Source: Trichobilharzia regenti
Lineage: Eukaryota > Platyhelminthes > Trematoda > Strigeidida > Schistosomatidae
Assembly: GCA_944472135.2 (NCBI GenBank)
Contig: OX235267.1
Location: 24,305,349 to 24,369,348, forward strand
DNA length: 64,000 nt
Direction: 5' to 3'
The position numbers were made by a program, and so were the translations under genes. The first letter of the stretch is position 1. Each line of letters opens with the position of its first letter. Of this stretch, positions 35,091 to 46,630 are shown piece by piece. A model generated the notes under the pieces. It did no database searches and was not told the DNA's origin. It was given only the letters and a program-made list of their open reading frames with translations.

Positions 35091-35984
35091 AAACGCATGA
35101 CAGTCTATTCACATGTTAAATTTTTGCAAATGACAGTGATTGCTGGACACAGATTCAACTCTCCATTTCATCTAAATGTTCAATACACCTCACCTGGAGA
35201 CATTTAATAGTTCATTAGACTACTCAAATAGAGTGAAACAAACAAAACTGAAGTTGTAGTTAAAACAGAACTTTATGGTGTAATATTCTATAAAAAATCA
35301 TAAAACCCTTTAAATCACGGAATGCAGTGACTTTTGTTTCACTGGAAGATCCTTTCAAAATAGCATTAAAATAAACGAAATTGTGATCTAAGCCTGAAAC
35401 AAGAATTGGAAGGATGTCTATTCTTTCGAAAAGTAATAAACGATTGCTTCAGCTTTCTTTCCTGTGAATCAATACTCTTGCAGGGTACTATTCATCCTAC
35501 TGATGAAGTTCTACTATGAAGCACCTGATAATTAAATGGAGCTTGGAAATTCTCTATTAGTTAATCTCATCTTGATATTAATCCGCTTTCTAATGTTTTG
35601 ATACTTTGGAATCATCAGCAATGACACAGATACAAAGTGACATAGTTTCACTTCAAATTGCAGATGAATACCTCCAAGAGCGGATCTTGATTATAGTACT
35701 ACTAACTAACAAAAGATTCTTGACACCTGGAACTAAAATAGGTTGAATTAAATTGTTATGTTACTTGTTTGGCAACAAACGGTTTTGCAATTTCCAGTAT
35801 TTCAGATACTCAGCAAATTTATGTCTAAAAATACTATATGCTTATCCGTGTCCTCTTGTACAATACGGGATTGATTCTGTTCAACAAACATTCAAAAATA
35901 AAAATTCAGGGTAGTTCTGACGGCTTAACACCTGTAGGGTATCTATGAGTCACCTGACTTTGCTAGTTTAAGTTAATCAAGTAC
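35091..35984. other. unassigned intergenic DNA
   Basis: No recognisable feature. Confidence 0.3.
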
Positions 35985-36200
35985 AGGTTCGCAGGATTTT
36001 ACCAATAACTGGGAGCACTGGATAGCTGTTTCATCCTAGGCTAGGACTCCCCATCGGTGCACGCCCACTGAAGTTCGAAAGCAGAACCCTCCTGTTACAA
36101 GCCAAGCTAGCTCGTAGACCATTAAGTCACTGGGACCCAATCCAATGGCCAGTGCATGAATTCCAACCAATGTCAGCTCACGATGAAATCCTGAGGTATG
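35985..36200. repeat. SINE-A with inverted tail
   Basis: 35988-36165 is minus-strand SINE-A (hammerhead-like module and head). It is followed directly by plus-strand tail CAATGTCAGCTCACGATGAAA. This is the same head-to-tail inversion as at 22867. No clear target duplication is visible. Confidence 0.55.
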
Positions 36201-37079
36201 GGTTATGTTTTTAAATGCCTTCACCTTGTCATGTAGTCCAGCATTCTTTTCCTGGCTATCAGTGTGACTGTATCGGTTTCAAGGAGTCATTATATCCACC
36301 GTAAAATTTTTTAGATAAAGTTACTGATCATTAAATATGACTCAAAATACATGACAGAAAAAAGGTCATCTCTCCGCGAATGCCATTCAGATGAGATCGC
36401 TTTCTTTGATAATAAATAATTTCTCCTAACAACCAATAAATATGCCACTGGAACAGGAAGTGAACTGTGCTAGAGAGGGACACAACAGCCTAATGTCATT
36501 TACCTGCGCAATCAAATTCTCCAGCCTACTAAATTATTTCGAACACCACTTAGTACTAGACGGATAATCAGCTAGTACATAGAGCAAATTATACTTTAGC
36601 ATACACTGAATCCTACTGACATATACTAACTGTATTGGGCAAAAATTTCGAATAGTGACGATATTACATTGATTTATATTCAGAAATTCCTACCATTAAA
36701 ATGAAAGAAAAAGTATCTGATGACTAGTCCAACCTACTGTAAGCAGATTATTCTGGGTTTTTTTTAAAACAACTAAAACTGACATTTAGAAAGTGTTGAC
36801 AGTCGATATGTACGTTTATGCCTAACCATTTTTACACGAATGTTTTAATTAACCGGTTAAAATATTTGGCGCCTACATTTTTTTTGGTTTCACCATTAAA
36901 GTAAAATATTTTAGTCAGGGAATAATTTCATTACATTTTTGAATAAATTATCTGTCAGAATATCTCTTTTTATTGACGATTTCATCTATAGATTGAGGAA
37001 TATTCATTTAGAGACTTAACAACATTACGGTCCGGTATAATCAGTCAGTTCAAAATGGCTACAGTGAATACTAACTGAT
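36201..37079. other. unassigned intergenic DNA
   Basis: No recognisable feature. Confidence 0.3.
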
Positions 37080-37830
37080 ATTTGTTGCACAAGAGGTGGT
37101 TGTCGCGGCTCAGTGGCCTGCATGGCAATGCTTTGGCACCTGAAACAAGTTATGCTAGGTTTGAGTCTCATTGGAAACAAAATCAGAAGTGCCATAGACC
37201 CCACCGCTGTCCACTACCAGCCATGAAACAACATTCATTAATTCTCAGGCGTTAGCTTGTATGGATTCGATTTGCATCAAGTTCGGACACGGATTGATAT
37301 CAGCCAGGGAACCACTGGACAGTTGTTTCGTCCAGCAGTCTGCACCTACCACCCCAACAGCGATCAAACCTGGGGATTTGGATTTACGAGTCTAAGGTCA
37401 TTGATCATACAGCCAAATGGACTCCTGATTCCCGACTCCTATTAATTTATGATTTTAGCGTGTAGGCTACTTAACATCGGCAACCAGTAGCTGCTCTCAC
37501 ACCCGACTTGATGGATCCCACTAATCATGAATTCTTGCTAGAACTCGAGTCAACTTCATCCTGTAGCCAAGCACCAGCGTGCATCAGATTGATTTTCAAG
37601 AGTTTGACATGTAGGGATTTGATTTGTTTCAAGTTTGACCACAGATTGGTACCAGTTAGGGAACTACTGAAAACCAGAGTGTGTTGAACAGCTATTTTAT
37701 TCTATTTCTAGCCCGAGTGACATCACAGGTGTCTACTGCTTAAGTTCAGCAATTCAGTGAGGCATCTGTCAAAATCTCCCTCGTTTTCGCTGGTTCTCTG
37801 ACTGAAGCCAGTTCATGACCTAACATTAAC
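37080..37830. repeat. composite of SINE-B head and SINE-A copies
   Basis: 37080-37210 is a plus-strand SINE-B head (TTGTCGCGGCTCAGTGGCC, AGGTTTGAGTCTC) without the hammerhead. 37250-37560 and 37600-37720 are two minus-strand SINE-A pieces. 37740-37825 ends with a short plus-strand SINE-A tail (CGCTGGTTCTCTGACTGAAG). Boundaries are approximate. Confidence 0.5.
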
Positions 37831-38389
37831 TAAGTTCATTTATTTTTACCATTCAGTATGGTAGAAGACTGAGCTAATGATAAGAACTGCATATGAACAT
37901 ATTTATAGGTTACTTAAACACACCCATAAATTTATCTAAATTTTGAAAGAAATCATTTTAATGAATTTAGATAACTTAAGTTTTCTCAATGGATAGGTAC
38001 TTTTGCGCGGACAGCTCGTTCCATTAGATGTCCACATAGCTTTTATTCACATATCTGCGACTATATGAATATTATGGTGTTGTGGTTGAGTAATTAATGG
38101 TAAAAATCTGTTTAATATGGAAATTAAATTCATAACACACTTAATGATATTTTATAAAAACGAAACTACTGTCTGTGGTTCTTAGAGAGTTCCTGATAAT
38201 TTTTAAATAACAGCTACAACTATTTGGCGGAGGAGGCAGGCAACGATGACAGAACTTCAAGTTAGCAAAGAGAAGATAGAAGCGATTAAGATAACTAACT
38301 AATAGCAACAAGCACCAATCACCACCAACGGGAGAAATTTGAAGGGAGTCATCTGTAGGCAGCATCGCTTCAACTACGGGCTGAACGAA
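37831..38389. other. unassigned intergenic DNA
   Basis: No recognisable feature. Confidence 0.3.
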
Positions 38390-38727
38390 TGTGAATATCA
38401 AAGCCAGGATTGGAAAAGCAAGCAGTGCGAAGATCTCTTGCCTACAACATAAGCAAGAAGATTCGGATTTTCAACACTCATATCCAGTAAATGCTTCTAC
38501 ATGGTTCTGTGAATTGATGAATCACGAAAACGCTGAACAGACCATTGAGTGACATACTCATCAAGCATTTAAGTGGAACCCGTAAGAGGATCAATAAGTT
38601 GGAGGTGATGTGAGGAGGAAATAAAATCTGATGGACAATTGTGCAGCCATCTAGAAAGGACTGTGGAGAACAAGGTAAAATGAAGATATAGTGACGAAGT
38701 TCTGTGTTCCATTTGGAACTTACAAGA
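38390..38727 (+). mobile_element. LINE C-terminal and 3' fragment, deleted
   Basis: GCCAGGATTGGAAAAGCAAGC and GATTCGGATTTTCAACACTC match the ARIGKA and IRIFN parts. CAATTGTGCAGCCATCTAG and GTTCTGTGTTCCATTTGGAAC match the 3' end. Internal deletions shorten it to about 340 bases. Confidence 0.6.
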
Positions 38728-39964
38728 ATAACAGAACATATAATAATATAATAATTAACCCACCTAGTGTCCTCATTGAAAGGTTATCAAACTAACTGTT
38801 ACTCAAATAAGGTATTTTTACCTCTGTTATCACATCAAACATGAAAACTCTAGGCCTAAAATACACATAAATCTCTTGTCGTGCGGCTGATTGGCCTACT
38901 TGATTTGATTGATTTGCAAGTGGTGGCCCTTTACCTGTATTCGGGAATTATGGATTAATGAATGTGTTTTTCGATAATGAGTTTCAACTTATCTCTATGA
39001 CTGTTTAATCGAATCTCCATCTTAGGTTAGTCAAATTAAAAAAAAAGGTGCTCACTAGCTATTTACTTGTACTTTTGAAAATTCCCCTATGGTATATGCA
39101 GAATAGAATCGATCAGAAACATTCACTTCAGCATTTTAGCTGATTGAATACCAGCCAAGTGATAAATAACATAACTGCAAACTTACAGTTTTTCAAATCA
39201 TATTATGGTTTACATGGCTAACCCCTACCAATTAACATTCTCGTTAATGTTGTATGTCTTACACACGCAGTTTACTGCCACTATATTGCATCAAGGTCAC
39301 TTGGATTAAGGTTATTTTCAGCCCTAGGAAAGATCTACACACAACTTAAGGTCATTAATGACTATTGAATAAAGATGTTAACTTTTTACACAGGTTTTAA
39401 AAAATAGAAATGGGAGTGAGGTTGGGGAATGATGTTTCTTAAAATGACATTAATCATGCTACACAGTGTGACAGCGTTGTTGAATGAAGCTTTTAAAAAA
39501 AACAGATGACAAAAATAACCGGTTTACAAGGCGAAAAAACAACAACAACTAAGCATTATTGGTTCATAGTTGGTTTAGTATTCGACAGGACACAGTTTTA
39601 AAAAACCCGCCAATTCATTTCAGTTTCTTTCTTATTTCAGTTTGTGTTCCGACTTGTATACCCGATAATTTCTTTGACAAACTATACAGAAGCATAGAAA
39701 ATCACCTTATGAGGAGATTTAAGACAAGAAAATAATAAATATTTATGCGGGTTTACAATATTTCTTTTATTTTTCTGTTTGCAAAATATTTCTTCACTAG
39801 TATTATTAATCCACACAGGAGTGGTCGAATTTATTATTCGACATCACACAGAAATATTAATTGTACAGTTCAAACATACAATTGGTGCCGTATAGAAATG
39901 TGCACATAATAGCACATTCACGTGTATATATGCACACATATGCGTGCATATATATATTATATAT

Positions 39965-40021
<57 letters not shown>

Positions 40022-40482
40022 GGCTACTGTCGTACACTTTTATTTGTACTATGATGAAATTTACTCACTAGCAGGATTACTCCGTTTATGATTTTCTTCT
40101 AATGAATGAAAAGCCTGGTTTTCAGTAATACAACTATGCTGACTCCTTCAAACTGTTATTTTCGTAATAAATCTCTTTCATTGTCATTCGCTCTGATTTC
40201 GTGAAACATTGGTTGTATAATACACGGAGAATTATCTAATATGCTTTAACGTTTCGTATATATACATGCATGCATACAGCAAATTAGGAATGAATGGAGT
40301 TAATTGTAAGACTTTGAATAAAAATGGAGTCTAATTACCCAGCTAATACATTACCCTGACTATTATCCTTCTCGTAGAAGCAATTGTCTTCTCAAGTAAC
40401 GATTAACTTCAATATGAAATGTAATCATACACACAATGTATATAGTATATATAATACCGTTATATTAATCAACTTTTGTTTT
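38728..40482. other. unassigned, includes TA-rich tract
   Basis: No gene seen before the candidate exon at 40483. The tract at 39950-40018 is listed separately. Confidence 0.35.
39950..40018. repeat. (TA)n microsatellite, interrupted
   Basis: Three TA blocks separated by AATA-type interruptions, about 68 bases in total. Confidence 0.9.
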
Positions 40483-40666
40483 ATGAAATTATTCTATGCT
40501 AATCACATTTCATCTGGAATTAACAACATTGATGATAAACACAGCAGTGCTGGTGATGATGATCATGATAGTGATAATTTTCAAAATTCACTGCTGCAAA
40601 CATTGAAACCTGAACAATTGAAAGTTGTTAAAGCTGGTGAGAAGGATGCAATCAGTAGACTTTATG
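40483..40666 (+). CDS. candidate host-gene first coding exon
   Basis: From the methionine of MKLFYANH the frame runs 61 codons through an acidic stretch (DDKHSSAGDDDHDSD) into LLQTLKPEQLKVVKAGEKD and AISRLYG. It stops at TTTATG|GTAAGT, a strong donor-like splice site. The conserved-looking C-terminal part is more amphipathic and less AT-driven than the other open frames here and matches no transposon in the window. No protein family was recognised. No matching acceptor or second exon was identified, so chance is possible. The frame is open further upstream, and the methionine choice is arbitrary. Confidence 0.35.
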
Positions 40667-40763
40667 GTAAGTTCGGGCAATGAATGTTTACAAACTTTTT
40701 AATAGATATTCCCTATGAGATTCAGTATGACATATTAGAAAGTGGTTAGCAAGACCTTATAAA

Positions 40764-41000
40764 TGTGTGCGTCGGTGGTTCGTTAGTAGAGTTCTGTCTG
40801 ACCGTGCATTTGGTCCTGGGTTCGAGTGCCAGCCGGCTCACACCTTTACCTCCCTTAAAGTAGTTTTAATCCCGACAAAGAGGGGAGGTTGGGCATGAGA
40901 CTAGGGACCCCACTCCATAAACTAAGCACCACTACTATTCGAACTTCAAAGCTAAAGCTTAAAGTCCAATGTTCCACTGGGAACGCAAAGGAATAAAAAA
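40764..41000 (+). repeat. SINE-D' copy
   Basis: GTGCGTCGGTGGTTCG head, GGGTTCGAGTGCC box B, AGAGGGGAGGTTGGGCATGA body, then the LINE-like end GTTCCACTGGGAACGCAAAG and AATAAAAAA. If the exon at 40483 is real, this copy lies in its intron. Confidence 0.75.
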
Positions 41001-42474
41001 GGGACCTTATAAAATAAACCAGATTTCCGATGCTCTTCCGGTGCTCAAACGGTTAAAGCAAAAAACTTTTAAATTATAAAGCACACCTACTAACTTGTCC
41101 GCATAGAAACAGAGGCTTGTTTATCAGTGGGGAAATATTGCTTGTCATACTTCATAATAATTATATGCAGTGAAAGTATTTAAAATTTTATCCGAAAAGC
41201 AAGGCTTCCATAACATAAAAACTAAATATAGTCGGATTATTCTATCCACTGGTAAAAACGCCGAAGAAAACAGTCAGTGTTTCTATAAACATTTTAACTT
41301 GTGAATTTATTGGATAACGCAATACTTCCTAGTTGTTAGATCCTACCAGTGTAATGGGATGAAAGTACTACTCAATTAAATTTATCCCTATTTCTTTCCG
41401 GTAAGTTGAAAAGTCGGATACCTTTAAGTGGCAAACAAACGTGTAAAGTCCAGTGTTAAAAATTACCTCCCAGATGTTCTGTCGGTAATCAAATCGGTTT
41501 GAATTAAAAATTAAACGAACACAAAGTTTACTTATGAACTCCAGATTTTAAAATTTTAATGTTCGCCTGTTGATTACGTAAATGTAGGGAAAAAATTTCT
41601 AAACAAAGGCCGACTTCATGGTAAAAATGAATTAGTTATCTTACAATATTAAACATTCTGACTTTTGTCTGCATGGATACACGTACAACATTATTTATTA
41701 TGAAAAACCTTTAAAGGTCAGTCAATTCCTTTTGTTTGACTAAGATTGATGGAGTTTTTTTTGTTAAGCATAATGTCCACTTGTGAAACTTAGAGACAGA
41801 GATCATATATTCATTTGCAATTCAAATTGTGGACATAAATTTTGTCTGTCGGTTAGTTAGTTAGTTAGCATATTCATATGACGGTGTTATGTAATGTGAT
41901 CTTGGAGAGAGATAAACGGAGAGGGAGACAGCATTAAAGAAGAAAGCAGTGCTATCTGAACTGATTTCTTCCTCTTCCGATTTTACCATCCAATTTGTAT
42001 TTTCGTCCATTTTGAATAGTGTACAGAAAGTGTTGTCTTTTTTAAGCCCTTTTTCAAATAATGAAATATATCAAATGATTCATGAATAAGATTTAGTTCA
42101 GCGAAGAATATGTCTTTCATCACTAACACTGTTGTCAGATTGTACAGTCATATTTAGATGTAGTAAAATTACATCTAATTACACTGGAGCAGCCTAGTCA
42201 TTATACTATAATAAAAAAGAAGTTGAAGGGGTTCCAGGTGTAAGGTTAAAGTGGATGACATAAAAGAAGGACTACTGAAGAAACAAACTGATCTGTGAAA
42301 ATATAATTTTACCCCTCTCATTGATTGACAGGACAGAAGTGTTCAGCTTCTGTTGACATTTTTGGCTACTTGTGAGGATGTTTTGATGATGTTTGAGGAT
42401 TTAACTTGAAGTAATTTAGTGGAAGGTCCAAACATTCAACGGGAAAACCAAATCTGAATTACATAACAACTGAC
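41001..42474. other. mostly unassigned; short PLE end at 42080-42165
   Basis: 42080-42165 resembles the minus-strand PLE terminus (TTCAGCGAAGAATATG, CAGATTGTACAGTCATA). The rest shows nothing recognised. Confidence 0.35.
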
Positions 42475-42670
42475 ATGCGTTGCACAAGAGGCTACTTTCG
42501 TGGTTCAAATGGTCTACTGGATAACACCTTGGCGTTTGAAACGACGGATACTGGGTTCGGGCCTCAGTGGGAATAGCATCACTAATTGAAAATGCGGGTG
42601 CATCTGGATGGCGAGTCCGAAATAGGACGAAATGAGCATTCTGCATTCTACTGCTGATCATGATCCACCG
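42475..42670 (+). repeat. SINE-B (alpha-type) copy
   Basis: GCACAAGAGGCTACTTTCG and TGGTTCAAATGGTCTACTGG begin the tRNA-like head. GGGTTCGGGCCTC is box B. ATGCGGGTGCATC leads to the hammerhead-like module and TTCTACTGCTGATCATGATC. Confidence 0.75.
42602..42646 (+). ncRNA. degenerate hammerhead ribozyme (SINE-B)
   Basis: ATCTGG, core ATGGCGA, perfect stem II GTCC/GGAC around GAAATA, GAA, stem III ATGAGCAT, then T instead of the cleavage-site C, and CTGCAT. Core and stem I have decayed, so it is inactive by inspection. Confidence 0.55.
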
Positions 42671-43734
42671 AATTATTACCTAACTTGGTTGATGAAGGGA
42701 GAATGTAGGATGATAGCATAAATAATTTGTTGACATCTTATAAATTAAAGTCGTCCAGCTGTTTGTGATTCATACTGTAGAGTAATTTTTAGATCTTAGT
42801 TCGTCACTTACGTATAAATTATTGCACCAGCTATTTACAAACAGAATCTAGACTTTGTATTCAAAAGTCAATAACGGACAACAAAATTGGACTACTGACG
42901 TCTTTCAGACAACCTTCAAATTGTATACAATGATTAATACAGTACCATTATTCGGTGTACATTTACAAATGTATTAGATATTGTAAGTAAACAGATAGTG
43001 GTCAGTAACTCAAAAATTAATATAAAGTAACCTTAATCAAATTTCTTCTCTGAAAAAAAATATGTGCACATTTTTTTTGTTACATTCCAAACTTGAAACA
43101 ATTTATGATAAACAAATATTCATATTATTTGACTAAACATTCATAATTAGTTAATTATTAATTCATGTTATTGATATTGTTAATATTATTATTATAAGAG
43201 AATAATTCGAATGGCCAAGGTCAAATTTAATCGGTAAAAGTTAATTCTGGCGGTTATTATTGACAATTGAACACTAATTGTTCACGGTTTATTTAATGTT
43301 AAGAAAAGTGTGATAAGTTTACATGAAGTACACATTACATTTAGAAAAACATATTTTAAACTAAGAAAACAATGTTTTATCTATTCAATGTTATTTCTTG
43401 AAAGAAATTCAAGTGTCTTATTATCACTCAGCTTATGTTATGCATAAAATGTATCAGTCCTGTTAAGTTGGTGAACTTATGGCTGAAGTGACAGTGGTAT
43501 GAGTATTTCAATGTAACGATCAGATGTACACACGATAGTGAACTATAACTTGCAGATCATTTCACTATTCTGTAGTATTCACCATGATGAAGCATTTGAT
43601 CTTAGTCTTCTATAAGTGGAAAACTTGCTGTGATTATTCTGGAGGAGGTTGGTTCCCATGTGCTTGGTGAAATCATGACTGCCACTTTTTTGGCATGTGT
43701 TCATGTTTTCCTTCGGACGAGAAACCTAACAGAA
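42671..43734. other. unassigned intergenic DNA
   Basis: AT-rich, no supported feature. The methionine at 43630 is upstream of LINE homology and is not a gene start. Confidence 0.35.
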
Positions 43735-44322
43735 GGCACTTATTTCGCCTATCTGGACAACATCGTTTCAGCTATAGACAGAATAAATGAGGATATCAAA
43801 GCCGGCGAGGACAGTAAACCTCCAGTGTGGAAATCTACTGAACTCAGAATGGAGAATCAGATTCGGATTTTCAATATTAGTGTCAAGTCAGTTCTTCTAT
43901 ACGGCTTAGAGAGTTGGCGCTAGCATCAATAAAACTATTTACAGCAGACTGGAGGCTCTTATCAGCGTCTGTATTTGGTCCATACTGCAAATCAGGTGGT
44001 CTGCCTGAAAGGATTGGTAACAAGGAACTCTGGGAGGTAACGAACCGACCAATAACCTGTCGCTAAACAAACATGTAGGAAGAAATAGAAATGGATTGTA
44101 CACACAGTGGGGAGACTACTGAGTGATATTACGCTCTAAGCAGCTCCTCGAGTGGAACACAAGGGGAAAGCGAAGAGCTGAGTGGCATGGAGGAGGTCAT
44201 CTGATAAGGAAATCAGGGTTGGTGGATAGTCATATAGCCAGCTTAAAAAGGCACCAGAAAACTGAGTAAAATTGTGATGTGTTGCTGAAACCTTATTTTT
44301 TACTCGGAACTCAAGGAAATAA
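43735..44322 (+). pseudogene. LINE C-terminal and 3' end
   Basis: FAYLDNIVSAIDRINEDIKA, then RMENQIRIFNISVKSVLLYG and ESWR, followed by frameshifted 3' sequence (ACACACAGTGGGGAGACTAC, AGTGGAACACAAGGG). It ends near ACTCGGAACTCAAGG with an ATTATACTATAATAAC tail. Confidence 0.75.
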
Positions 44323-44437
44323 TTATACTATAATAACAAATGCATGAGAGATCAAGTGGTGCATATTCAGTGTTCATATATAATGAGCCTACGTCTTGAC
44401 AGTAAATTTGAATAACAATCAGGATAATCTAGGGTTA

Positions 44438-45040
44438 TTATATATTATCATTCCCTGTGGCCTGAAGAGGAAAGCAGAGCTTCAAAACTACATCTCCACT
44501 TTTTCCTGTCCTTTACAGTCCTCTTCAGATGGTCTCACGATTGTTTATATTCTCGCATCTCCTCTTCACAATATCTGCTTCATGTCTCCCTCGAATCAAC
44601 ACCCAAATCGCTATTTCCCATTCAGGTTCCACTCGGACGGGCGGCCTGGTGCGCGACGTCAACAGACCACCTCCTCAGTGTATCCATATTTGTTGAGCAA
44701 TAGGTACTTGGTTGATTTGTCCCCAGAATTCACTGTTGCTAATGCTTTCTGGCCGGTCATCTGATCTTGAGTATAGAGCTAGCGAAAGATGCTGTTGATA
44801 AAAGTTTGCGCTGGCTTGTTGGAATTGCTTTTCATGATGCGCCAAGTTTCTGAACATAAAGAAAAACTGGCTGACTTAACATTAGTGTTAAAAATCCTGA
44901 TTTTGTTCCTTGTGCTGAGTGGGGTATGTTTTCAAACTGATTTCAGAGTGGTGAAGGTCCCTCTTACCTTTCCGATCCTCGTTTTGACATCCTCCTCGTG
45001 CCTCCTCTGTTTGACCCTTGTCTTATAATCACTATTTCTT
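44438..45040 (-). pseudogene. LINE C-terminal and 3' end, opposite strand
   Basis: Minus strand carries KTRIGKVRGTFTTLKS-like and KNQDFNTNVKSA-like sequence, then an SRSDDRPESISNSEFWG frame. Near 44440-44490 it reaches a 3' end related to the LINE terminus. It faces the previous copy tail to tail with about 115 bases between. Confidence 0.65.
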
Positions 45041-45374
45041 CCAAAAAGCATCGATGAGCATGAAGATGTAGCCATTTTCTCTACCATTACACTTGATAAG
45101 TGTTCACATTACATCATCTGAAGCAATTAATTAACTGATTGTTTATTTAGTATATTTTTAACTTGCAAACTTGTATATTGGTGTGACAGTTATATAATGG
45201 GAACTGAAATAAATGTGATATTAACAAGATGACTGATGTCAGTAAATTCACTAATCACTAAAGACTCTTTCCGCCTCTGGTTTTATTTAGATTCATTGGA
45301 AATTTATTTTCTGTTGATTGAAATTATTTACTGCTTCCTTTTTAGAATTTTCCAACAATTAGTACCTGGTCTTC

Positions 45375-45607
45375 TGCGTTGGTGGTATAGCGGTTAGGAC
45401 TCTCGTTGACCATGCACATGGTCCGGGGTTCGATCCCCGGCCGCCGACGCACTCCTCTACCTCGCTAAGCCAGAAATAATGCTGGTAAAGAGGAAAGGTT
45501 GAGCATGAGGCTAGCAACCCCATCCTGTAAAATAAACGCTGCTACAGAAACTTCAAGCCACTAGCTTGAAGCCCTATGTTCCACTGAGGAACGTGAAGGA
45601 AAAAAAT
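45375..45607 (+). repeat. SINE-D' copy, best preserved
   Basis: The head can nearly fold as a tRNA: acceptor-like GCGTTGG/CCGACGC pairing and a T arm CCGGGGTTCGATCCCCGG. The anticodon arm is replaced by the ACCATGCACATGGT palindrome, with no clear anticodon loop. Body CTACCTCGCTAAGCCAG, GGTTGAGCATGAGGCTAGC, CTTCAAGCCACTAGC and the LINE-like end CTATGTTCCACTGAGGAACG follow, then GAAGGAAAAAAA. Confidence 0.85.
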
Positions 45608-45827
45608 GCCAAATCTAAATACTATACAATAAACTTGGTTTCATTAAGCGTTTTCTTTGCTATTTGGCTGCGGTTTATTTCCTCATTAGACTTTATTAGA
45701 TAGACTTGAATTACTGTTAAAAGAAAATAAAAACATTTCTAGCATAATAATAGTTACATTTAAAACTCGAAATTTTCCAATTTATTTCCTCTTACTTAAG
45801 TAAATTTAATGTCTCAATATCTGAAAT

Positions 45828-46020
45828 TGTGCCTAGGTGGCACAGCGGTAGAATGCTCGACAATTACGCAGGTACTGCAGGGTCCAATAGCCAACCTATC
45901 CACTCCATTACCTCGCTAAGAGAGAGAGAGAGGTTGAGCATGAGGCTAGCAACCCCATCTCGTTTAAATAAATACCGCCGCTACCGAAACTTGAAAGCTC
46001 TACTTTGAAAATTTTTCTGA
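45828..46020 (+). repeat. SINE-D' copy, degenerate
   Basis: TGCCTAGGTGGCACAGCGG head, lost box B, then TACCTCGCTAAGAGAGAGAG, GGTTGAGCATGAGGCTAGC and CGAAACTTGAAAGCTCTAC. The LINE-like terminus is missing. Confidence 0.7.
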
Positions 46021-46098
46021 GTCCCGCTAGTGACATGCTATAGGATAGAGTTTCCTGGAGTTCTAGTGAGAATTCATGACCAGTGAGGTCCATCTATT

Positions 46099-46302
46099 TT
46101 TTTTTTTTTTTTTTTTTTTATTTTTGATTACAGCTTGATTCCACACCGTATTTTTGGTACAAGTGTGGAATTTTCAGCGTGGATATCGGTAGCCCAAAAT
46201 TCGCAGGCCGACCACAGATATCGGGTGTGCGTCAGCGTGGGCTCGAACCCCGGACCATGTGCATGGTATGCGAGGATCCTAACCACTGTGCCACCGACGC
46301 AC
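46099..46302 (-). repeat. SINE-D copy inside SINE-A
   Basis: It begins with a T run of about 25 (the element's A tail in reverse), then the D tail in reverse (GCTTGATTCCACACCG) and head ending GCCACCGACGCAC. The long homopolymer tail suggests a fairly recent insertion. Confidence 0.8.
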
Positions 46303-46482
46303 TAGTTAGGAGTGAAGATAGATTTCCCATCGATGAAACTGGTTGCTGCCAGTCATGCTAAAATCACGAATTGGTAGAAGTAAGAATTCATGGACTTGCC
46401 ATTGATATGGGTCCCAGTGGCTCAATGTTATACGAGCTTTCCTTGTAACCGGAATGTCCTGGGTTCGAAACCTGGTGGGAAC

Positions 46483-46528
46483 GTACTGACGATGATTCCT
46501 AAACTAGGATGAAACAGCTGTACAGTAC
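46483..46528 (+). ncRNA. hammerhead-like ribozyme module (SINE-A)
   Basis: GTACTG, core ACGATGA, stem II TTCC/GGAT, GAA, perfect palindrome ACAGCTGT, A in place of the cleavage-site C, then CAGTAC. Stem I is perfect. The core matches CTGATGA at five of seven bases, including the GATGA part that other copies have lost. Confidence 0.55.
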
Positions 46529-46630
46529 TCCGGTGGTGGTTTTAAATGATTCTCTAACTGATATCAATCCATCGTCAAAATCGAAAAACAAATCTAATCC
46601 TTACAAATCAACTCTTAAAAAATAAAAAAT

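Larger units (their letters stand above)
46045..46630 (+). repeat. SINE-A copy interrupted by SINE-D
   Basis: 46045-46098 is the 5' part (CCTGGAGTTCTAGTGAGAA, GACCAGTGAGGTCCA). A SINE-D follows, and 46303-46630 holds the rest: pre-head region, tRNA-like head with GGGTTCGAAACC, hammerhead-like module and tail. The long copy at 20293 shows that the two sides belong together. Confidence 0.65.

Noticed and set aside
39950..40018. TA tract as a replication origin or promoter
   Set aside because: Only a microsatellite is visible; no supporting motif.
45375..45450. Functional tRNA gene
   Set aside because: Acceptor and T arm nearly fold, but the anticodon arm is a palindrome without a proper seven-base loop, and the same head occurs in many copies followed by SINE bodies.
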